From: CAZIRF01 sp964541755
GTDB lineage: Bacteria; Spirochaetota; Spirochaetia; Treponematales; Breznakiellaceae
Direction: 5' to 3'
DNA length: 41,244 nt
NCBI GenBank assembly: GCA_964541755.1
Contig: CAZIRF010000025.1
Location: forward strand, 1-41,244
In this document: positions 15,019 to 23,456 of the stretch, piece after piece
Position numbering within the stretch: position 1 is the stretch's first letter
Layout of the letters: every line of letters begins with the position of its first letter
Program-made: the position numbers and the translations under genes
The notes under the pieces: generated by a model
Database searches by the model: none
Told to the model about the DNA's origin: nothing
The model's input: only the letters and a program-made list of their open reading frames with translations

Positions 15019-16691
15019 GAAAGGGCGTTTCACTACCTGCCAAAGCAATCGCACAAAACGGGGGAAGGGGGGCCGTGACGCCCCTCCTCCTCGCGGCCGG
15101 CCCCGTCCTCCTCGTGGCCGGTCTTTTTCTCTTTCCCTACGCCCGCAACATCCTGCGGGCCCTGCCCGCCCTGGGCCCCCTGCTCGCAAGCGGGCGGGCC
15201 AACGGGGTCCTGGGCTACACCCTCGCGCAAGCGGCCCTGAGCACCCTCTTGTCGCTGGCCCTGGGGGTGCCGGCGGCCTGGATACTCAGCGCTACGCGGG
15301 GACCGCTCCGGGCCGCCGGCCGCGCCCTGGGGGCCATCCCCTTCGCCCTGCCGCCCATCCTCCTCGTCCTGGGCTTCGTCCTCTTTTTTGGCAACGCGGG
15401 CCACCTCAACCGCCTGCTCGCCCTCGTCCTCGGGCGCGACAGCGGCCCCCTGCAGATCCTCTACAACAGAGGGACGGTCGTCCTCGCGCATGCCTTCTAC
15501 AACTTCCCCCTCGTCCTTCTCTTGGTGGGCGACCGCTTCACGCGCATACGCGAGAGCCTCGCCGCGCGGGTCTGGAGCCTGGGGGCCCGGCCCGCCAGCG
15601 CCTTTTTCACTGTGTTCTTCCCCCTGGCCCTCCCGGCCATACTGGCGGCCGGCCTCCTGGTATTCCTCTACTGCGCCACGAGCTTCGCCGTCGTCCTCGT
15701 CCTGGGCGGCGGCCCGGGCGCCACCACCTTGGCCGTCGAAATCTACCGCAACGCCAAGATCACCCTCGACGGGGACCGGGCGGCCGCCCTCGCCAGCCTC
15801 GAGATCGCGATATCCCTCTTTGCCTACCTCCTCTACGCCCGCGCAGACCGCCTGTCTGCCAGGGCCGCCCTCTCCCTCCCGCGAAGTGAGGAGGGCCTGG
15901 CCCCGCCCAAAAAGACCGGCCTGGCGAATCTGCTGTTCATCAGCATGCTCTCCCTCTTCATTCTGGGGCCCCTTGTCTCCATCCCGCTCGAAAGCCTCCT
16001 CGCGCGCAAAGGGCGTGCGGGGGACCTCTTTGTCTCCTTGAAGTGGTGGCAGGAGGGGGTCTCGGGCTTCCTGCCCGCCGCAGGCCGCTCCCTCATCCTG
16101 GCCCTGAGCTCCTCGATCGCGAGCCTTCTCATCGCCATCCCGGCAGCGGGGGTCACCTGGCTTTCGGGGTCCCGCTCGCGTCTCTCCCGCCTTGTATCGT
16201 TCACCTGCCTCCTGCCCATCATTTCCTCGGGGATTGTCCTCTCGCAGGCCTGGCTCGACATCTTCGGGGCCCGCCGTTCGAGCCCCCTCATACTCATTGC
16301 CCTCCTTCAGGCACTGGGGGCCCTCCCCTTTGCCTTCCGCGCCGTTCAGGGCTCGCTCGCTTCGCAGGGCGATGGCTTGCGCGCTCAAGCCCTCTCGCTG
16401 GGAGCCCACCCCCTTGCCGCCTTCCTCACGGTGGGGCTCCCGGCCGCGGGGGCGGGCATACGATCGGCCTTTGCCTTCTCCATGGCCATCTGCCTGGGGG
16501 AACTGGGCATCGTCCTCATGCTGGCCAACGATGCATTTGTCACCCTGCCCGTCTGGATATACCGCGCGACCTCGTCCTACCGCTTCGGGAGCGCCTGCGC
16601 CGCAGGGAGCCTGCTCATGGCCCTCTGCGCCCTCGCCTTTGTCTTTTCACAGTACCAGCCCAAGGAGGCACCCCCTGTCCCTCGAACTTGA
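15015..16691 (+). CDS. thiP: Thiamine ABC transporter permease
   Basis: A 558-residue inner-membrane permease made of two binding-protein-dependent permease halves fused in tandem, about 12 helices in all, which is the normal ThiP layout. Each half has the EAA-type cytoplasmic loop (around SLGARPASAFFTVFFPLALPA and SLGAHPLAAFLTVGLPAAG) that docks the ATPase. The start is uncertain: the GTG at 15015 overlaps the thiB stop (GTGA), an ATG lies at 14997, and a GTG at 15075 has the best Shine-Dalgarno site (GGAAGGGG) and would shorten the protein by 20 residues. The 3' end overlaps thiQ by 17 nt. Confidence 0.92.
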   Translation: MRKGVSLPAKAIAQNGGRGAVTPLLLAAGPVLLVAGLFLFPYARNILRALPALGPLLASGRANGVLGYTLAQAALSTLLSLALGVPAAWILSATRGPLRAAGRALGAIPFALPPILLVLGFVLFFGNAGHLNRLLALVLGRDSGPLQILYNRGTVVLAHAFYNFPLVLLLVGDRFTRIRESLAARVWSLGARPASAFFTVFFPLALPAILAAGLLVFLYCATSFAVVLVLGGGPGATTLAVEIYRNAKITLDGDRAAALASLEIAISLFAYLLYARADRLSARAALSLPRSEEGLAPPKKTGLANLLFISMLSLFILGPLVSIPLESLLARKGRAGDLFVSLKWWQEGVSGFLPAAGRSLILALSSSIASLLIAIPAAGVTWLSGSRSRLSRLVSFTCLLPIISSGIVLSQAWLDIFGARRSSPLILIALLQALGALPFAFRAVQGSLASQGDGLRAQALSLGAHPLAAFLTVGLPAAGAGIRSAFAFSMAICLGELGIVLMLANDAFVTLPVWIYRATSSYRFGSACAAGSLLMALCALAFVFSQYQPKEAPPVPRT

Positions 16692-17826
16692 CGGCGTCCA
16701 GCTCAATTGGCCCGACTTTACCCTCGATGCCTCCCTTTCGGTCGCCCCCGGCGAGACCCTCGTCCTTGCCGGGCCCTCCGGCTGCGGGAAAACGAGCCTC
16801 CTGCGCGCCGCCGCGGGCTTCCTGCCCCTCGACCGTGGCGCAATCCGCCTCGCAGGCCGCGAGATTGGCGCACTGCCCCCCTGGGAGCGGGGCATCGGCT
16901 ACGTTTTCCAGGAGGCAAACCTCTTCCCCCACCTTTCAGTGGCCGGCAACGTCGCCTACGGCCCCTTTGTGCGGGGTATCCCGCGCCGCGAACGCCGCGA
17001 ACGGGTCGAAAAAGCCCTGGAACTCGTCCACATGGAGCGTTTCCGCTCCCGCCGCCCCGACACCCTCTCAGGCGGCGAACGCCAGCGCATCGCCATCGCA
17101 CGAGCCCTCGCCAACGATCCCGCCGCCCTCTTCCTCGACGAACCCTTTTCGAGCCTCGATGCCCCCCTGCGCCGCGACATGCAGGAGGCCTTCTGCGAGC
17201 TCAAGAGCCGCCTGGACATCCCCGCCATCTTCGTGACCCACGACCGCGAAGAGGCCGCCGCCGTCGCCGACCGCATCGCCATCATGGAGGCGGGTCGTAT
17301 AGTGGAAGTTGGGCGCAGCGGGGACATCTTTACACAGCCCCGCAGGGCCTTTACCGCCCGCTTCCTCGCCCTGGGAACGATCCTCTCCCGCGCCAATCTG
17401 CCCGAACCCCTCGTCGAAAAACTGTTCAAGACTGATAGTCTGCGCCGGGGGAACTCATCGGCCTGGCTCCTCCCCGTTTCGGCCGTCGCCTTCGCCCGGG
17501 ATGAAGACGGCGTCACAGAGGAAGGGACCACGACAGGGGATGCGGTCATGCGGGTGCGCGGGCGCGTTATCCGCCGAAGATTCGAGGGTGCGTCCTGGCT
17601 CTACGAGGTGGACGCGGGTCTTGGAGAGGCAATCATGGTCCGGGCCGCCAGTATACTGGCCGCCAATATGCAGGCCCCAAGTATGGGGGCACCAAGTATG
17701 GGGGCCAGAAGCAGTCAGGAGACGGGGAAAATGGCCTCGACTGGCCCCCTCCCCGGCGAGGAAGTGACACTCGCCATCGATTGCCGGGGTATTATCGGCC
17801 TTGAAGGGGCGGCAGACAGTAAGTAA
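16675..17826 (+). CDS. thiQ: Thiamine ABC transporter ATPase with apparent CTG start
   Basis: A 383-residue ATPase that powers ThiBP. Walker A is GPSGCGKT (33-40), Q-loop Gln79, signature LSGGE (131-135), Walker B FLDE (Asp155, Glu156). Residues about 230-383 form a C-terminal TOBE-like extension not present in the shorter enterobacterial ThiQ, with a small tandem repeat SMGAP encoded by two 15-nt units (17677-17706). No ATG, GTG or TTG lies in frame between the thiP C-terminal region and Walker A; the only plausible start is CTG at 16675, six bases after a perfect AGGAGG. The stop codon is embedded in the first bases of the 20-nt repeat motif at 17823. Confidence 0.9.
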   Translation: MSLELDGVQLNWPDFTLDASLSVAPGETLVLAGPSGCGKTSLLRAAAGFLPLDRGAIRLAGREIGALPPWERGIGYVFQEANLFPHLSVAGNVAYGPFVRGIPRRERRERVEKALELVHMERFRSRRPDTLSGGERQRIAIARALANDPAALFLDEPFSSLDAPLRRDMQEAFCELKSRLDIPAIFVTHDREEAAAVADRIAIMEAGRIVEVGRSGDIFTQPRRAFTARFLALGTILSRANLPEPLVEKLFKTDSLRRGNSSAWLLPVSAVAFARDEDGVTEEGTTTGDAVMRVRGRVIRRRFEGASWLYEVDAGLGEAIMVRAASILAANMQAPSMGAPSMGARSSQETGKMASTGPLPGEEVTLAIDCRGIIGLEGAADSK

Positions 17827-17875
17827 ACGGAAGCCTGCAGTTTCCCGATGTGTGAACTGCAGGCTTCACGTTAGC
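17823..17875. terminator. Bidirectional hairpin formed by two inverted copies of the 20-nt repeat
   Basis: Between the convergent thiQ and chemoreceptor genes, GTAAACGGAAGCCTGCAGTT (17823-17842) is followed at once by its inverted copy, GAACTGCAGGCTTC (17854-17867). The transcript folds into a 14-bp stem with an 11-nt loop, GAAGCCTGCAGTT/GAACTGCAGGCTTC, in either direction. There is no long T-run, but the position suggests a transcript-end element for both genes. Confidence 0.6.
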
Positions 17876-17877
17876 GC

Positions 17878-19809
17878 TTACTTGAAGCGATTCACGCTCG
17901 ATTCAAGCTCGCGGACGGAATCCTGATTCTTTCCTGTCTCGCTGCGAATGAGCGCGATGACCGATTCGAGGGAGCTACTGGAACTTGCCATACCGGCCAC
18001 TTCCGTTTCGATGCGCCCGGAGGCCGTGGCTATTTGCGCGACGGCTTCTTTCATCTTGTCGGCGCGTATACTCTGGTCGCCGGAAAGGTCCTTGATGCGT
18101 ATGGTCGCCTCGACCAGGGCGTTGATGGACGAGAGAATCTCGTCCGCCCCGATCTTCTGTTCATCCATGGAGGCGGCAATCGTCCGCACGAGTTCCTCGT
18201 TGTCGGTTACGCCGCTTTCGATACGCTGGAAGGCCTCGGATGCCGTATCCGAAAGCTCGACCCCGCCCATGATCTTCTTGACCATATCCTTGACGAGAAC
18301 CTCGATCTCCTTGGCACTCTTGGCGCTCGACTCTGCGAGGGTACGTACCTCGTTGGCGACGACGGCAAAACCGGCCCCGGCGGCCCCCGCATGGGCGGCC
18401 TCAATGGCGGCATTCATTGAAAGAAGATTCGTCTGACTCGAGATCTTCTGAATTACCTTGACGATGGCCGAAACCGCCGTGGAAGCCTGTTCGATTGAGC
18501 GAATGGCTTCGACCGTCGCCTTTATGGCCTTGCCGCCCTCGTTGCTGGTCTCCTTGAGCTCGACAGAGAGTTTGTCCGCCTTTTCGGTAAGACGGGTGAC
18601 GCTGGCAATATTGGCCGCCATCTCTGATATCGAGGCGGAACTCTCTTCGACAAAGCCCGCCTGGGTATTCACCTGATCGGCAATGATGACAACGCTCTCC
18701 GCCACCTGCCGGATCTCTTCCTGGGCATTCTTGCTCGTCTCCACCTGCTCGCGCGCGGCTCCACGGACGGCCTCTTCTGCCTTGACCAGGGCGCTGACGG
18801 CGCTATCCGCCTCGAGGGCCCCCTCGACGAGGTTCTCTGTTGAACAGAATACCGCGTTGGAGGCACTGGCGACCTGGGTGAAAATTCCGTTGAGGGAATC
18901 CATGAAGTGATTGATCTCGTTGGCCAACTGGCCGATCTCGTCAAACTGTACGAGGACCAGACGCCGCGAAAGGTCGCCGGCCTCCGAAAGATCGTGCATG
19001 CGGTCGCGAATAAGGGTTACCCGCTTGGTGATGGACTTGGTGAGTATGTAAAGGAGGAAACCGCCCCAGGCGGCGACGGACACCCAGACGACGATGAGTT
19101 CGCCAAAGAGCCCCATGATAATGGCCGGATTCTGCGTCTCGCCCGAAAGGATGGCGTTTCGCACAAAACCGAACACGGCAACGCCCGAAAGAACCGCCGC
19201 AAAGACGATACCGGAAAGGGCAAAGAGAACGAGGCGCCGGGCAAAGGGCGGATCGCGATCGCCCTCCTTGAGGTAGTGAATACCCAAACGGTCCTTTATG
19301 GACGTAAGCATGTAGTCGAAGAGGACTATCTGCTGAAGCGTGGCCATGAGGCCCGTTGAAAGGCTCGTCAGGACCGTTAGGGCAATGAGGAAGAAGTCGG
19401 CCTCCACATCGGGGGCCATGAGTATCGAAATGACCGGCCCCAAAAAGAAACCGATACCGCTTATAACAGCAAAAAAGACCGGAATGCGCTGTATCGTTTT
19501 GCGGGCAATTCGCTTTTCCACTTCGTCGACCTCTTGCCCGGCATCCAAGCGGTCCACGATAAGCTGCAGGGGCTTGAGAATGACAAAGAGAACGACCACA
19601 CCGGTACCCACGAGAATGACTAGCAAACCGAAAAAGGGCACCGCGCCCTTCACAACAGAGGTCAGGGCCCGATTGATGAACTGGGACGAAAAGAGGCGCA
19701 TGAGCAGTGCGCCAAGAACCGAAACCGCTATGAGAATAAGGCTCGCTCTTATCTGTATCGAATGCGTTCGCTTGAAGGTGTCCACTGCTGCGCTAGGCTT
19801 CTTGTTCAC
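17878..19809 (-). CDS. Methyl-accepting chemotaxis protein without periplasmic sensor
   Basis: A 643-residue chemoreceptor. The N-terminal 290 residues contain about six membrane helices with only short loops and no periplasmic ligand domain. A HAMP-like segment (around SITKRVTLIRDRMHDL...DEIGQLANEINHFM) and a long coiled-coil signalling domain follow. Its tip contains the conserved block NLLSMNAAIEAAHAG...GFAVVANEVRTLAE that binds CheA and CheW. Start is GTG at 19809 with AGGGGAG upstream; it overlaps the stop of the symporter by four bases (GTGA). Because it lacks its own sensor and is translationally coupled to a transporter, it may read the transporter's state or the membrane potential. 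No CheR/CheB-docking pentapeptide is seen at the end. Confidence 0.93.
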   Translation of the reverse strand: MNKKPSAAVDTFKRTHSIQIRASLILIAVSVLGALLMRLFSSQFINRALTSVVKGAVPFFGLLVILVGTGVVVLFVILKPLQLIVDRLDAGQEVDEVEKRIARKTIQRIPVFFAVISGIGFFLGPVISILMAPDVEADFFLIALTVLTSLSTGLMATLQQIVLFDYMLTSIKDRLGIHYLKEGDRDPPFARRLVLFALSGIVFAAVLSGVAVFGFVRNAILSGETQNPAIIMGLFGELIVVWVSVAAWGGFLLYILTKSITKRVTLIRDRMHDLSEAGDLSRRLVLVQFDEIGQLANEINHFMDSLNGIFTQVASASNAVFCSTENLVEGALEADSAVSALVKAEEAVRGAAREQVETSKNAQEEIRQVAESVVIIADQVNTQAGFVEESSASISEMAANIASVTRLTEKADKLSVELKETSNEGGKAIKATVEAIRSIEQASTAVSAIVKVIQKISSQTNLLSMNAAIEAAHAGAAGAGFAVVANEVRTLAESSAKSAKEIEVLVKDMVKKIMGGVELSDTASEAFQRIESGVTDNEELVRTIAASMDEQKIGADEILSSINALVEATIRIKDLSGDQSIRADKMKEAVAQIATASGRIETEVAGMASSSSSLESVIALIRSETGKNQDSVRELESSVNRFK

Positions 19810-21170
19810 TGTATACTCCCCTCTCTTTTATACGGTGAAAACTTCCAGGATGCAAGAGAAAGGATGAGTGACAAGAGCATGCCGCCAATGGGGAAGAGTT
19901 TGGGCAAGACGGCCCCGGAGGCAAAACTCCCGGCAAGGCCCATAAGGTAGCCCAGGATGATGGCCAGGGCAAAGAGAAGCGGGTTGGGTTTTCGGGTACT
20001 CACCCCGCCCTCGAAGCGGGCATACATGATGGCGACAAAGAGGGCGGGCACGAGGCCGGCGGTATAGCCGTTGTAGGTCTTCATTAGAAGGGCGATGATG
20101 TCCCGGTGCTGGAAGGCGATGAAGGCGGCGACAATCCCGATGACGGCTACCCATGCGCGAACCGCCGCCACCGAAGGCTTCTTGATAATGTCGTTCTGCA
20201 ATACCGACGCCGCCGTAAGGAGGACCGTGTCGGCGGTGGAGACGATGGCCGCGAGGAGGCCGAATATCAGCATGATGCCCAAGGCCGGGTGGAGGGCGCC
20301 GCCGGCGAGGGCGTAGAGGGCCTCCCCTGCGGGGGTCTCGAAGTGGCTTGCCCGAATCCACAGCCCGATAAAGGTGAGCGCGAAGGCGAAAAAGACCATC
20401 CCGGTGCCGGAAAGGAAGGAGGAACGGCGGGCATTGGCCGGGCTGTCTGCAGACAGGAGACGCGAGAACATCATGGGGCAGATAAAGTAGGACCCGCCCA
20501 TAACGATGACCTGGTAGACGAGGTCGAGGGGGGTGAATTTGGTACTGAAGAGGTGGATGTCCAGTGATTCGGTGGGGGTCTTTGCGAGGTAGAGCCAGAT
20601 GAGGGAGAGGACCAGGCCGAGGGCGAGGAAGCCGAACTGGAAGAGGTCGGTGCGCAAGACCGACTTCTGCCCGCCTATAAGGGTATAGATAATGACGAAG
20701 GCCGCCCCCACGAGGATGCCCGCCTCGAGCGAGAGCGGGGTAAGGTTCGCGAGGACCTTGGCCAGGGCCAGGGATTGGGCCGCCGAGATACCCGTCCAGG
20801 TGATGACGATGATGATGCTCACAAGGAGGCGGGCAAGGGGCCCCGAGGCCTTGTACGCGAGCTCTGCCATGGTAAGGGCTTCGCTCTCTCGCACCTTGCG
20901 CGACAGGAGGGCCCCTTGGGCGAAGTGGGCGACGGCCCCGGCGAAGACAAACCAGAAGGCGGCGAAGCCCATGGAGCTTCCCCGTTCAATGGTCCCGATG
21001 GTGATGCCCCCGCCTATGGTCGAGGCGAGCATGCTCACGGTAACGAGGAGCTTCTTCTGCGAGCGTCCGGCGACGAGGAGGTTCTCCATCGTCTTGCCGT
21101 ACTTGAGGCTGGCAAGGGCTATGGCGAGGAGCAGGGCTCCGTAGAGGGCCAAGAGTGTGATATTGAGCAT
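19806..21170 (-). CDS. Sodium:solute symporter (SSS family)
   Basis: A 454-residue inner-membrane transporter with about 12-13 helices, in the SSS/SLC5 family that includes PutP, PanF and SglT. Family-like features include the N-terminal block NLLVAGRSQKKLLVTVSMLASTIGGGITIG, the GGQKSVLRTDLFQF region and the LFGLLAAIVSTADTVLLTAASVLQNDI segment corresponding to the sodium-binding helix 8-9 area. The substrate is not predictable. The ATG at 21170 was chosen because GGGAGGA lies seven bases upstream; an alternative ATG 14 codons earlier lacks a ribosome site. It is the first gene of an operon with the chemoreceptor that overlaps its stop codon. Confidence 0.9.
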   Translation of the reverse strand: MLNITLLALYGALLLAIALASLKYGKTMENLLVAGRSQKKLLVTVSMLASTIGGGITIGTIERGSSMGFAAFWFVFAGAVAHFAQGALLSRKVRESEALTMAELAYKASGPLARLLVSIIIVITWTGISAAQSLALAKVLANLTPLSLEAGILVGAAFVIIYTLIGGQKSVLRTDLFQFGFLALGLVLSLIWLYLAKTPTESLDIHLFSTKFTPLDLVYQVIVMGGSYFICPMMFSRLLSADSPANARRSSFLSGTGMVFFAFALTFIGLWIRASHFETPAGEALYALAGGALHPALGIMLIFGLLAAIVSTADTVLLTAASVLQNDIIKKPSVAAVRAWVAVIGIVAAFIAFQHRDIIALLMKTYNGYTAGLVPALFVAIMYARFEGGVSTRKPNPLLFALAIILGYLMGLAGSFASGAVLPKLFPIGGMLLSLILSLASWKFSPYKREGSIQ

Positions 21171-21263
21171 CGAGAAATCCTCCCGTGGCAGACAGAATGG
21201 AATCGCGCACATGGTACGCCTGCAGGGCAGGCAGGGTCAATGAGGGGCAGCCGGCGGCCCCCC

Positions 21264-21292
21264 GTGACCCGGCAGCCAACTATCAGTATAAT
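21264..21292 (+). promoter_or_regulatory. Promoter for the ACT-domain gene
   Basis: GTGACC (21264-21269), 17-bp spacer, perfect TATAAT (21287-21292). It overlaps the divergent promoter of the symporter. Confidence 0.6.
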
Positions 21293-21312
21293 TGCATTTC
21301 AAATACTTGTAA
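21285..21312 (-). promoter_or_regulatory. Promoter for the symporter/chemoreceptor operon
   Basis: On the minus strand: TTACAA (21307-21312), 16-bp spacer, TATACT (21285-21290). The -35 box is formed partly by the first bases of the 20-nt repeat motif. Confidence 0.5.
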
Positions 21313-21328
21313 CAGGAAGCCTGCAGTT
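21309..21328 (+). repeat. 20-nt repeat motif, solo copy
   Basis: GTAACAGGAAGCCTGCAGTT without the hairpin array. Unlike the other copies it lies in a 5' leader, between the promoter and the ACT-domain gene. Confidence 0.7.
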
Positions 21329-21344
21329 CGGGCCGGAGGGATAC

Positions 21345-21614
21345 ATGAACGCCATTATCAGTGTAGTGGGTAGCGACAAGGTGGGGATTATCGCCAAGGT
21401 GAGCGCCCGGCTCGCCGAATTCAAGGTCAACATCGTGGATATAAGCCAGACGATATTGTCGGGGAACTTCGTCATGATGATGATGGTGGACCTCTCGTCG
21501 AGCAGCGTCACGGTGGCGGGGCTCAAGGAGGATTTCGCGCAGATGGGAGACGCCCTGGGGGTTTCGATCAGCGTCATGCACGAGGGCGTCTTCAACGCCA
21601 TGCACCGCCTCTAA
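21345..21614 (+). CDS. ACT-domain protein (UPF0237 family)
   Basis: An 89-residue protein that is a single ACT domain of the UPF0237 type: MNAIISVVGSDKVGIIAKVSARLAEFKVNIVDISQ is the ligand-binding half. ACT domains bind amino acids or similar small molecules. The ATG at 21345 has GGAGGG just upstream. It pairs with the UPF0210 gene 18 nt downstream, a gene pair conserved across many bacteria and archaea, so the two products probably act together. The pair's biochemical role is not established to my knowledge. Confidence 0.92.
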   Translation: MNAIISVVGSDKVGIIAKVSARLAEFKVNIVDISQTILSGNFVMMMMVDLSSSSVTVAGLKEDFAQMGDALGVSISVMHEGVFNAMHRL

Positions 21615-21632
21615 AATCCAAGGACAGTACCG

Positions 21633-22994
21633 ATGATTTATTCCGCCTTCGAGATACAGGAAACCCTCGACATGTTCATGCGCTACAAGCTGGACATCCG
21701 CGCCATTACCCTGGGGGTGTCGCTGCGCGACTGTGCGGGGCCTTCCGGGGTCCAGTCGCGCCGGCGCATGAAGGACAAGCTCCTGCGCCTGGCAGGGCCC
21801 CTCGTGGGTGCCGGCCGCGCAATTGAGGAAGAGTACGGCATCCCCATCATCAACAAGCGCATTTCCGTTACCCCCATCGCCCTCGTGGCGGATGCATCCG
21901 ATGAAGAGGACTACACCCCCTGGGCGGTGACCCTCGACGAGGTGGCGCGCGAATTGGGGGTCGACTTTGTAGGGGGCTTTTCGGCCCTGGTCCAGAAGGG
22001 CATGACCGCCGGCGACCGCCGCCTCATCGCATCCATACCCCGTGCCCTTTCGACGACGCAGCGGGTCTGCGCCAGCGTCAATGTGGGGACAACCAAGAGC
22101 GGGATCAACATGGACGCGGTGCGAGAAATGGGACACACGATCAAGAAGTGCGCCCAACTTACCGCCGACCGCGACGGCCTCGCCTGTGCCAAGCTCGTCG
22201 TCTTCTGCAACGCCCCGGAGGACAATCCCTTCATGGCCGGGGCCTTTCATGGCATAGGCGAAGGCGATGCCGTCCTCAACGTGGGGGTCTCCGGGCCCGG
22301 CGTTGTCAAGGCGGCCCTCGAGGCCCACCCCGGTGCGAGCCTCGACGAAATTGCGGACGTCATCAAGAAGACGGCCTTCAAGATTACCCGCATGGGCCAG
22401 CTTGTGGGCGAGGAGGCCGCCCGGCGCATCGGGGTGCCCTTTGGCATACTCGACCTGTCCCTGGCACCCACCCCCGAGGTGGGCGACTCGGTGGCCCGCA
22501 TCCTGGAAGTGATGGGCCTTGAAACGGCCGGCACGCACGGGACGACGGCGGCCCTCGCCATGCTCACCGATATGGTCAAGAAGGGCGGCGTCATGGCCTC
22601 GACCCGGGTCGGGGGGCTCTCCGGGGCCTTCATCCCGGTGTCCGAGGACGAAGGGATGGTCGCGGCCGTCTCGAACGGGACACTCTGCCTGGACAAGCTC
22701 GAGGCGATGACCTGTGTGTGCTCGGTGGGGCTCGACATGGTGGCCCTCCCCGGCTCGACGAGCGCGGCGACCATATCCGCCATTATTGCCGACGAGATGG
22801 CGATCGGGATGGTGAACAACAAGACAACCGCCTGCCGCCTCATCCCCGTACCGGGGAAGGAGGCAGGTGAATGGGTCGAGTTCGGGGGGCTCCTGGGCGG
22901 GGCGCCCATACTGCCGGTTCACGCGGCGTCGAGCGAGGCCTTCATCGCCCGCGGGGGCCACATTCCGGCGCCCATCCACTCCTTCCGCAACTAG
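21633..22994 (+). CDS. UPF0210 (DUF711, PFL-like) family protein
   Basis: A 453-residue cytoplasmic protein of the UPF0210/DUF711 family, near-normal full length. Recognisable blocks are DIRAITLGVSLRDC near the start, GIPIINKRISVTPIALVADA, FCNAPEDNPFMAGAFHG, the GTHGTTAALAMLTDMVKKGG run and the C-terminal LGGAPILPVH. The fold is related to pyruvate formate-lyase but the glycyl-radical motif is not evident, and the enzyme activity is unknown. AAGGA lies nine bases before the ATG. It forms an operon with the ACT-domain protein. A repeat element begins 7 nt after its stop. Confidence 0.93.
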   Translation: MIYSAFEIQETLDMFMRYKLDIRAITLGVSLRDCAGPSGVQSRRRMKDKLLRLAGPLVGAGRAIEEEYGIPIINKRISVTPIALVADASDEEDYTPWAVTLDEVARELGVDFVGGFSALVQKGMTAGDRRLIASIPRALSTTQRVCASVNVGTTKSGINMDAVREMGHTIKKCAQLTADRDGLACAKLVVFCNAPEDNPFMAGAFHGIGEGDAVLNVGVSGPGVVKAALEAHPGASLDEIADVIKKTAFKITRMGQLVGEEAARRIGVPFGILDLSLAPTPEVGDSVARILEVMGLETAGTHGTTAALAMLTDMVKKGGVMASTRVGGLSGAFIPVSEDEGMVAAVSNGTLCLDKLEAMTCVCSVGLDMVALPGSTSAATISAIIADEMAIGMVNNKTTACRLIPVPGKEAGEWVEFGGLLGGAPILPVHAASSEAFIARGGHIPAPIHSFRN

Positions 22995-23000
22995 GGGGTA

Positions 23001-23190
23001 GTAACCGGAAGCCTGCAGCTCGAAACGCCCAATTGTTTCGCGGGGGCAGGCCGGGATCGCGCGCCAAGCGGGGGTGGCCCCGCTTGGCGGGAAGCCCGGC
23101 CGAGGGGGCGTCGGGCCGGGCAGCCTGAGGCTGCCCGGCCCTGGCGGAACGGCGTTTCGCCGTTCCGCATGCCTCGCAGGCGAGTGCGAG
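23001..23190 (+). repeat. Hairpin-rich intergenic repeat, copy B
   Basis: Opens with GTAACCGGAAGCCTGCAGCT (23001-23020), 7 nt after the UPF0210 stop. It carries three perfect stems: GCCAAGCGGGG/CCCCGCTTGGC (23063-23088), a 13-bp GGGCCGGGCAGCC/GGCTGCCCGGCCC (23113-23141) and an 11-bp GCGGAACGGCG/CGCCGTTCCGC (23144-23168). The last two match the paired hairpins at 116-168 in plan, with compensatory base changes in the stems. No coding capacity is supported; long open frames on the minus strand here are shadows. Confidence 0.75.
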
Positions 23191-23317
23191 TGGGTCGCTC
23201 TTCGCTTTGATGAAGGGGTGGCCGCAAAAATCCCGTGCGAAGGCATTTTCTCTGCCTCCGCACGGGATTTTTGTGGACAGGACCCCTTCGGCGTGTTTTT
23301 TGAGCGACCGCTGTCGC
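23186..23317. repeat. Nested palindromic element (MITE-like or attenuator-like)
   Basis: Symmetric arm pairs, from outside in: GCGA/TCGC, GGTCGCTC (23193-23200) / GAGCGACC (23302-23309), AAGGGGT (23213-23219) / ACCCCTT (23282-23288), CAAAAATCCCGTGCG (23225-23239) / CGCACGGGATTTTTG (23259-23273), and AGGCA (23241-23245) / TGCCT (23253-23257) around a 7-nt loop. The central stem alone is 20 bp with one mismatch and ends in a T-run, so it may terminate transcripts from both sides. Confidence 0.65.
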
Positions 23318-23365
23318 GACAGAGCCTCTGCGCCCCCCTTTTTTTTACACAGCATCCCCCTGACA

Positions 23366-23396
23366 TTGTGCAAACGCCCGCCAGCTGTAGTATAAT
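23366..23396 (+). promoter_or_regulatory. Promoter of lemA
   Basis: Perfect -10 TATAAT (23391-23396) with TTGTGC (23366-23371) at a long 19-bp spacing. The leader to the lemA ATG is about 54 nt. Confidence 0.5.
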
Positions 23397-23456
23397 GACG
23401 GCGAATGAAAAGGGATGGCCGAATCGTCATGCCATAACGAAGTCCAGGAGTGAAAC

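Noticed and set aside
21237..23366. A 709-codon open frame on the minus strand
   Set aside because: It is antisense to the ACT-domain and UPF0210 genes, runs through the hairpin repeat, and has low-complexity composition typical of a GC-rich shadow frame.
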